A DNA stretch of 64,000 nucleotides from Haloarcula salina (GTDB lineage Archaea; Halobacteriota; Halobacteria; Halobacteriales; Haloarculaceae): positions 806,001 through 870,000 of the forward strand of contig NZ_WRXL01000001.1 in NCBI RefSeq assembly GCF_010119195.1. The letters run 5' to 3'. The stretch's first letter is position 1. Every line of letters begins with the position of its first letter. Below are positions 59,047 to 64,000 of this stretch, piece after piece. The notes below the pieces were generated by a model that saw only the letters and a list, made by a program, of their open reading frames with translations, searched no databases and was not told the origin of the DNA. A program made the translations under genes and the position numbers.

Positions 59047-61820
59047 CAGGACCGCACCTCCGAGCCGTCGGTCGCGTCGTCGACCGACTCGCGTTCGCTG
59101 GCCGCGGCCTCGATGGTCCGGATCGCCTCCTCGATGCCGTCGACGTGTGATTCGGCGTCGCGCTGGCCGTACTCCACGGCGCGGAAGGCGTCGCGGACCG
59201 TCCGCACGGCGGCCGGCGGGAGGCCGTCGCGCTCGATGGCGTGGGCGGCGATCTCGCCGGGCGTCCGGGTCCAGTACCGGCGAAGCGAGACGTGGCCGAG
59301 GAAGCGTGCCCACGCCTCGCGGACGGTGACCCGCGCCGCCGGCGTTCCGTCCGCCGCGGCCGAATCGGTACCGGCCTCGGACCCGAACGCGTCGCCGACG
59401 GTTTCCTCGGCGGCCGCGGCGCGGTCGCGGAGCCACGCCCCGAGCGCGGCGACCAGTTCGGCCGGCGTCGCGCGACCGGCGACGAGGTCTCGGAGCGCCG
59501 CGGCGGTCTGCGAGAGCCGGTCGCGGAGTCGGGAAAGGGCGTCGTCACACGCCCCGGCGAGCGCGACGAGCGCCCCGACGGCGGCCTCGCGGGCCGCGCC
59601 GAGCAGGGCCAGCACGGTCGCCGGCGAGAGGTCCCGACGGCGCGCGCCCGCGACCGAACCGACGAGGAGCGCGGCGAGGGGGACGCCGACCAGCGCGGCG
59701 TTGACGAACAGCCCGCCGACGGTCGCCGTCGCCGTCTGACCGTGTTTCGATACTGCGAACGTGGCCCCGGACGCCAGCGGCAGGCCGACCGTCGCGGTGC
59801 CGGTCGCACCGGTCCGCGCGACGGGCGTTCCGTCACGTTCGATCGTCGCGTTCGCCACCGGCTCGCCGCCCATCGTCGCGTTCACCGTCTGGCCGGCCCC
59901 CGGGAGCGCGAGCGGGAGGGTCGGCGACGTGGACACGGCGAGCCGTTCGAGTTCGACGGTCGCGTTCCCGCGGACCGAGCCGCGCCGGACGGTGAGCAAG
60001 ACCTCGCCCGGTTCGGACGGGAGCGCGACGGTGGCGCGGCCCCGCCGGTCGGTCGTGGCGACGCGCTCGTCGTTGCGGAAGACGGCGGCCTCGCGCACCG
60101 GCACGTCGTCGACGGTCGCGGTGACGGTCACCTCGCCGCCGGTGACCGTCTCGCCGGTGACGCTCACCGCGGCCTCGGTCTCCAGGTCGAAGGTCTCGTT
60201 CGCCGACTGCTGGGCCCGCGGCCCGGCGACGGCGAAGGCGCGGCCCGCGTCGCGCGGCACGGCGGGGACCGACAGCGACGGCTCCACGTCGGGCGCGGAG
60301 ACGCTGATCGTCAGGCGCTCCTCGTACGGGACCGTCCCGACGACGGTCCCGTCGGGTCCGGTCGTCCCCACCGGGTCGCCGTTGAAGTACACCGCCGCGC
60401 CCTCGATGGGCGCGCCGTCGCGGGTCACCGTCGCCGTCACGGTCGCGCCCGGCGTCGCCGTCCGGTTGAGTTCGACCGCGAACGCGTCGGACTCGCCGCC
60501 CGCGTCGTCGCCCGACTCACCGGCGTCGTCTCCCTCGTCTGACCCGCTCTCGGGGGCCTCCGTCCCGGTTTCGGCGGTCCCGTCAGCACCGGTTCCCTCG
60601 CCGCCGGTCGGCGCGGCGGTCGCCGGCGGCGTCGGGGTCTCCGCCGTCGGCGTCCCGACCGAGAAGTTCTCGCCGGGGCTGCCGGACTCCGAGGCGCTGT
60701 AGGACTGGCTCGCGTTTCGCATCGCCTCCCGCTCGGACGCCAGGCGCTCCTGGCCGGGCGTCGGGTCGAACTTCACCCAGCCGACGCCCTCGAAGTACAC
60801 CTCGACCCACGCGTGGGCGTTCATGCCCCGGACGGTGTACTCGCTCCGGCCGGTCCGCTCGCCGGTGGAGTAGCCGACGACGTAGCGCGCGGGGATGTCC
60901 TGGCTCCGCAGCATCACCGCCATCGAGGTGGCGAAGTACTCGCAGTACCCCTCGTCCATCTCGAAGACGAACTCCGAGGCCACGTCGTCCTCCGGCGGCC
61001 GGCTGACGTTCAGCGAGTAGTTCTTGTTCGCCTCCAGCCACCGCTCGACGATCGTCGCCGTCTCGTAGGGCGACTCGCTGTCGGCGGTGAGCCGGTCGGT
61101 GAACGGCCCGATTCGAGCCGACGTGGACGCCGGAACGCCGGTGTAGCGCTCCTCGATGTGCTCCGGGTAGTCCCGACCGCTCGCGCGCAAGACGGCGGGG
61201 TCGTTCGGCGGCGTGACGCTGGTCGCGCTGTAGGTCGTCCCCGCCGGGAGCGCCCGCTCGGTCGTGATCGCCCGGTCTCGCGTGACCAGCACGTCATCAC
61301 GTGACACCGTTCGCGGCCGCCAGACGGTCGGCAGCGAGGAGGCGGACTTCGCCAGTTGCACGTCGTAGCTGACCGTGGCGTCGGCCATGCCCTCGGTCGG
61401 AATCGGGCCGTCGTAGGCCCTCGGTCGCGCGCGGCCGTTCCAGCCCGTTCCGGTGTAGTTCCCGTACGCGGCGGTCCGCCAGTAGGCCGGCTCGGCGCTC
61501 CGGACCGTGAAGTGCGTCTCCGTGCTCTGGGACGTGAACGCCCCGTCGCCGCCGATGTCGCCGCCGACCGCCGTCTGGCCGCCGGGGTTCAGCGCGCCGA
61601 GTCCGCCGCCGCTCCCGCCCGGCGAACTGCCGCCCTCGAAGGGACTCTCGCCGGGCAGGGGGACGAGCGACTCGGCGGGGCTCTGTGCGCCGGCGGGCGA
61701 GAGAATCGGCAGCGTCGCCGCCGCGAGGACGACCGCGACCACGCAGACCGCGGTGAGCAGGACCCGGAGGTAGTCGCGGTCGGCCGATACGTCACCGAAG
61801 GGCGAGTCGTCGGAGACCAT
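59046..61820 (-). CDS. TgpA-like membrane transglutaminase-fold protein with beta-sandwich repeats and DUF4129 tail
   Basis: 924 residues from the ATG at 61820. One N-terminal membrane helix (about 18-42) leads to an exported transglutaminase-like domain with catalytic Cys293 (EGYCEYFATSMAVML), His336 (NAHAWVEVYFEGVGW) and Asp352 (FDPTPG). A Thr/Glu/Asp linker (about 370-440) is followed by at least three carboxypeptidase-regulatory/Ig-like repeats, each with an AxVxxNGxP-like core, then another helix (about 705-725) and a DUF4129-type cytoplasmic tail with RYWTRTPGEIAAHAIERDGL. The triad is intact, so a protein-crosslinking or protease activity outside the cell is plausible. First gene of the operon. 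Confidence 0.9.
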   Translation of the reverse strand: MVSDDSPFGDVSADRDYLRVLLTAVCVVAVVLAAATLPILSPAGAQSPAESLVPLPGESPFEGGSSPGGSGGGLGALNPGGQTAVGGDIGGDGAFTSQSTETHFTVRSAEPAYWRTAAYGNYTGTGWNGRARPRAYDGPIPTEGMADATVSYDVQLAKSASSLPTVWRPRTVSRDDVLVTRDRAITTERALPAGTTYSATSVTPPNDPAVLRASGRDYPEHIEERYTGVPASTSARIGPFTDRLTADSESPYETATIVERWLEANKNYSLNVSRPPEDDVASEFVFEMDEGYCEYFATSMAVMLRSQDIPARYVVGYSTGERTGRSEYTVRGMNAHAWVEVYFEGVGWVKFDPTPGQERLASEREAMRNASQSYSASESGSPGENFSVGTPTAETPTPPATAAPTGGEGTGADGTAETGTEAPESGSDEGDDAGESGDDAGGESDAFAVELNRTATPGATVTATVTRDGAPIEGAAVYFNGDPVGTTGPDGTVVGTVPYEERLTISVSAPDVEPSLSVPAVPRDAGRAFAVAGPRAQQSANETFDLETEAAVSVTGETVTGGEVTVTATVDDVPVREAAVFRNDERVATTDRRGRATVALPSEPGEVLLTVRRGSVRGNATVELERLAVSTSPTLPLALPGAGQTVNATMGGEPVANATIERDGTPVARTGATGTATVGLPLASGATFAVSKHGQTATATVGGLFVNAALVGVPLAALLVGSVAGARRRDLSPATVLALLGAAREAAVGALVALAGACDDALSRLRDRLSQTAAALRDLVAGRATPAELVAALGAWLRDRAAAAEETVGDAFGSEAGTDSAAADGTPAARVTVREAWARFLGHVSLRRYWTRTPGEIAAHAIERDGLPPAAVRTVRDAFRAVEYGQRDAESHVDGIEEAIRTIEAAASERESVDDATDGSEVRS

Positions 61821-61986
61821 GAAACGGCGGAAATCTATCGTGTAGCCATCTCGGTCCCGGCGGTATAAATCTGCTGTCAGCGGCGGGGACGAGCGCCGCG
61901 CCGTCCGGTGGTCGCACCGACATGTCACGGTCGTCGCCCGTCACGGCTCGGTGGATACAAGCCCCCGGCCCGACAACCGGGCGGCA

Positions 61987-62262
61987 ATGAGCGACTCCGA
62001 GGAGACCGTCCGGTGCTGGCTCGTCGAGCGGTCCAGCTACGGCGACGAACGCATGGTAACGCTCGTCTACGCGACCCCGACGGGCGACCGACAGCTCACG
62101 AAGCAGTTATCGCCGAACCTGCTCAGGCGAAAGCGCGTCACAGCGGCCGTCAACGTGGAGCCCGAGCGCCTCGAACCGGTGGCCGACGACGAGACGCGGG
62201 AGCGCTACGCCGCCGAGGCCGAGCGGATGGCCGAGCGCCACGACCCCGACGCGGAGGTCTGA
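61987..62262 (+). CDS. Small acidic protein, unknown function
   Basis: 91 residues from the ATG at 61987 (MSDSEETVRCWLVERSSYGD). ERMVTLVYATPTGDRQLTKQ and LLRRKRVTAAVNVEPERLEP suggest a small beta domain with a helical end. No membrane segment. It resembles short haloarchaeal proteins of unknown function. It is divergent from the TgpA operon and ends before a T-tract. Confidence 0.68.
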   Translation: MSDSEETVRCWLVERSSYGDERMVTLVYATPTGDRQLTKQLSPNLLRRKRVTAAVNVEPERLEPVADDETRERYAAEAERMAERHDPDAEV

Positions 62263-62346
62263 GACGGACTGCCGCCCCCACACCCGAGACCGTCGAGCGA
62301 GCGGCCGCGAACCGCCGACGAACCGCCGGACGTGACGGGCGTGATG

Positions 62347-62352
62347 TTTTTT
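62347..62352 (+). terminator. T6 tract after the 91-residue protein
   Basis: GATGTTTTTTCCC lies 85 bases after the stop, before the ABC promoter. A plausible termination signal. Confidence 0.35.
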
Positions 62353-62374
62353 CCCTGACACGCGGAACACGAAA

Positions 62375-62384
62375 GACTATACAC
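62375..62384 (+). promoter_or_regulatory. TATA element of the ABC exporter
   Basis: GACTATACAC is 23-32 bases ahead of the ATG at 62407, suggesting a leaderless message. Confidence 0.5.
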
Positions 62385-62406
62385 GCGGCCGGCACAAACG
62401 CGCCGT

Positions 62407-63345
62407 ATGGCAGCGATAGAACTGGACGGCGTCACCAAGCAGTTCGGGAACCTCACCGCGCTGCAAGGGGTCGATCTCACCGTCGAAGAGGGTGAGATAT
62501 TCGGCTTTCTCGGCCCCAACGGGGCCGGAAAGTCGACGACCATCAACATCCTCCTCGACTTCGTCCGGGCGACGGACGGGTCGGCGACCGTCCTCGGCCA
62601 CGACATCCACGACAAGTCCAAGGCGATCCGCGCCCGGACCGGCGTCCTCCCCGAAGGCTACGACGTGTACGACCGCCTCACCGGGCGACAGCACCTCCAG
62701 TTCGTCGTCGAGTCGAAAGGCGCCGACGACGACCCCGACGCGCTCGCCGAGCGGGTCGGCATCGCCGACGCGATCGACCGCAAGGCCGGCGGCTACTCGA
62801 AGGGGATGCAACAGCGACTGGTCCTCGCGATGGCACTGGTCGGCGAGCCCGACCTGCTCATCCTCGACGAACCGACCACGGGTCTCGACCCGAACGGGGC
62901 GCGCCTGATGCGCGAACTCATCCGCGAGGAGAACGAGCGCGGCGCGACGGTGTTCTTCTCCAGTCACATCCTCGGCCAGGTCGAGGCCGTCTGTGACACG
63001 GTCGGAATCCTCCAGGACGGCCGCCTCATCGCGAAAGACAGCGTCGAGGGCCTCCGCGAGGCCGCGGCCGGCGACACCGTCCTCCGAGTGACCCTAGCGG
63101 ACGCCGACGGCGTCGCGGACGCCAGCGCGGCCGTCGAAGGCATCGACGAGGTCTCCGCCGTGACCGCAGACGGCGCGACGCTGACCGTCACCTGCGACGG
63201 CGACGCGAAGATGGCCGTCCTCAACGCCGTCGAGGAGAGCGGCAACGAGGTCGCCAACTTCGAGACCGAGGAGGCGTCCTTAGACGAGGTGTTCGCCGCC
63301 TACACCGGCGAGCAAGAGCAGACCCAGCCGGAGGTCGACGCATGA
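62407..63345 (+). CDS. ABC exporter ATP-binding protein
   Basis: 312 residues. Walker A FLGPNGAGKSTTINILLDFV, signature YSKGMQQRLVLAMALVGEPD, Walker B LLILDEPTTGLDPNGARLMR and the H-loop FFSSHILGQVEAVCD are intact. A C-terminal part of about 90 residues after the ATPase fold is typical of CcmA/NatA-like export ATPases. The cargo is unknown. The stop overlaps the permease ATG (ATGA). Confidence 0.94.
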   Translation: MAAIELDGVTKQFGNLTALQGVDLTVEEGEIFGFLGPNGAGKSTTINILLDFVRATDGSATVLGHDIHDKSKAIRARTGVLPEGYDVYDRLTGRQHLQFVVESKGADDDPDALAERVGIADAIDRKAGGYSKGMQQRLVLAMALVGEPDLLILDEPTTGLDPNGARLMRELIREENERGATVFFSSHILGQVEAVCDTVGILQDGRLIAKDSVEGLREAAAGDTVLRVTLADADGVADASAAVEGIDEVSAVTADGATLTVTCDGDAKMAVLNAVEESGNEVANFETEEASLDEVFAAYTGEQEQTQPEVDA

Positions 63346-64000
63346 GCGCCGGCGAGAACCCCGTGACGCGCCTGCTCGGCGACGTCGACACGAGCATCAA
63401 GAACTCCGAGTTCGCCGACTGGTACCCGGTCAGCAAGAAGGAGTTCCGCGACACCGTCCGCTCGCCGTGGATCTGGCTGCTGTCGTTCATCTTCATCGTC
63501 CTGTTCGCCCTGCCGGCGATGCTGGGGCTGTACTTCAACATCGGCCAGCAGTTCGCCGACGCCGGCGCGTCGCTGACCTCGGACGCCTACGTGCAGTTCG
63601 CGCTCCCCATCGCCGCGCCGCTGTTGCCCGCCGTCGCCATCGTCATCGGCTACGCCGCCATCGCCCGCGAGAGCGAGCGCGGCTCGCTGAAGATACTGCT
63701 GTCGCTCCCCTACACCCGCGGCGAGATCCTCGCGGGGAAGTTCGTCGGTCGGAGCGCCATCACGCTCATCCCGGTGACGGTCGGCCTGCTGACCGCTCTG
63801 CTCGTGTTGGTCCCCTCCCAGATCGAGGTCGCGTGGGAGACGTACCTGCTGTTCGCGCTGGCGACGATGGCCTACGGCGTCGTGTTCACCGCCTTCGCCA
63901 TCGGCCTCTCGGCGGCGCTGAAGACGGCCCGGCGGACGATGGCCGCGTCGCTCGGCATCTACGTCTACCTGCAGGTGTTCTGGTCGAACCTCGGGCCGGG
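63342..64000 (+). CDS. ABC-2 type permease, cut by window end
   Basis: At least 219 residues beginning MSAGENPVTRLLGDVDTSIK; the reading frame continues past the end. The segment FADWYPVSKKEFRDTVRSPW precedes the first membrane helix, followed by VIVIGYAAIARESERGSLKI and LPYTRGEILAGKFVGR, the coupling sequences of ABC-2/NosY-type permeases. It forms an exporter with the ATPase upstream. The remaining helices and the C-terminus are outside the window. Confidence 0.88.
   Translation, partial: MSAGENPVTRLLGDVDTSIKNSEFADWYPVSKKEFRDTVRSPWIWLLSFIFIVLFALPAMLGLYFNIGQQFADAGASLTSDAYVQFALPIAAPLLPAVAIVIGYAAIARESERGSLKILLSLPYTRGEILAGKFVGRSAITLIPVTVGLLTALLVLVPSQIEVAWETYLLFALATMAYGVVFTAFAIGLSAALKTARRTMAASLGIYVYLQVFWSNLGP

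Overview
The window is chromosomal DNA from a haloarchaeon (class Halobacteria). The grounds are a GC-rich sequence, proteins loaded with Asp and Glu, archaeal ribosomal proteins L39e, L31e and L18a/LX, aIF6, prefoldin alpha, FtsY and Ffh, Tat lipoproteins with twin-arginine motifs followed by a lipobox, a PitA-type haem protein and TATA-type promoters 25-35 bp ahead of start codons with short or absent leaders. Gene content would fit Haloarculaceae, but that is an impression, not a measurement. About 73 genes are packed closely on both strands. I see no rRNA, tRNA, CRISPR array, insertion sequence or integrase.

Region by region. 1-3.0 kb: tail of hemC, then cobA, hemD and an MFS transporter in overlapping reading frames (uroporphyrinogen III and sirohaem branch). 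3-9 kb: PspA, a secreted protein, a RecJ-like DHH protein, small proteins and a SppA protease/DUF4350-like pair. 9-17.3 kb: PitA, a sensor kinase, then sufU, katG and sufS, with a fossil sufS tail between katG and sufS. 17.3-22.6 kb: DUF424 and TPR genes, thpR, a ZIP transporter, a Tat lipoprotein and the rpl39e-rpl31e-eif6 operon. 22.6-25 kb: two zinc-ribbon microproteins, then rplX-pfdA-ftsY. 25.2-28.6 kb: a sirohaem nitrite/sulfite reductase overlapping a ferredoxin-FrhB gene. 29.1-33.8 kb: an Asn-Glu-Thr-repeat lipoprotein, KDPG aldolase, cupin, AEC transporter, ffh and uspA. 33.9-39.6 kb: a Liv-type ABC operon with a thioredoxin-like gene at its distal end. 39.7-46.5 kb: lipoprotein, two MgtE-like half genes, a nucleoside-recognition membrane protein, an HTH-GNAT protein, a CBS-MaoC fusion, ilvE with a possible 21-codon leader ORF, and DUF502. 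46.7-52.5 kb: galactonate dehydratase, panE, small proteins, metX and metY. 52.6-61.8 kb: moxR, a TrmB-type regulator facing an SMR pump, a SHOCT protein and a four-gene TgpA/DUF58 operon. 62-64 kb: a small protein and an ABC exporter whose permease runs off the window.

How the genes connect. cobA makes the precorrin-2 needed for sirohaem, which the reductase at 25.2 kb uses. SufS and SufU supply Fe-S clusters. L39e, L31e, aIF6, L18a, prefoldin, FtsY and Ffh serve translation, folding and membrane targeting. DgoD and KDPG aldolase fit sugar-acid breakdown of the De Ley-Doudoroff type. MetY/MetX make methionine, and IlvE handles branched-chain amino acids, possibly alongside the Liv transporter.

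The items most worth a second look are the reductase/FrhB pair as a candidate two-gene F420-dependent reductase, the fossil sufS tail, the lipoprotein built from glycosylation sequons, the overlapping leader ORF of ilvE, the separated MoxR/TgpA set, and the phased CGGATT repeats in the only long non-coding stretch.
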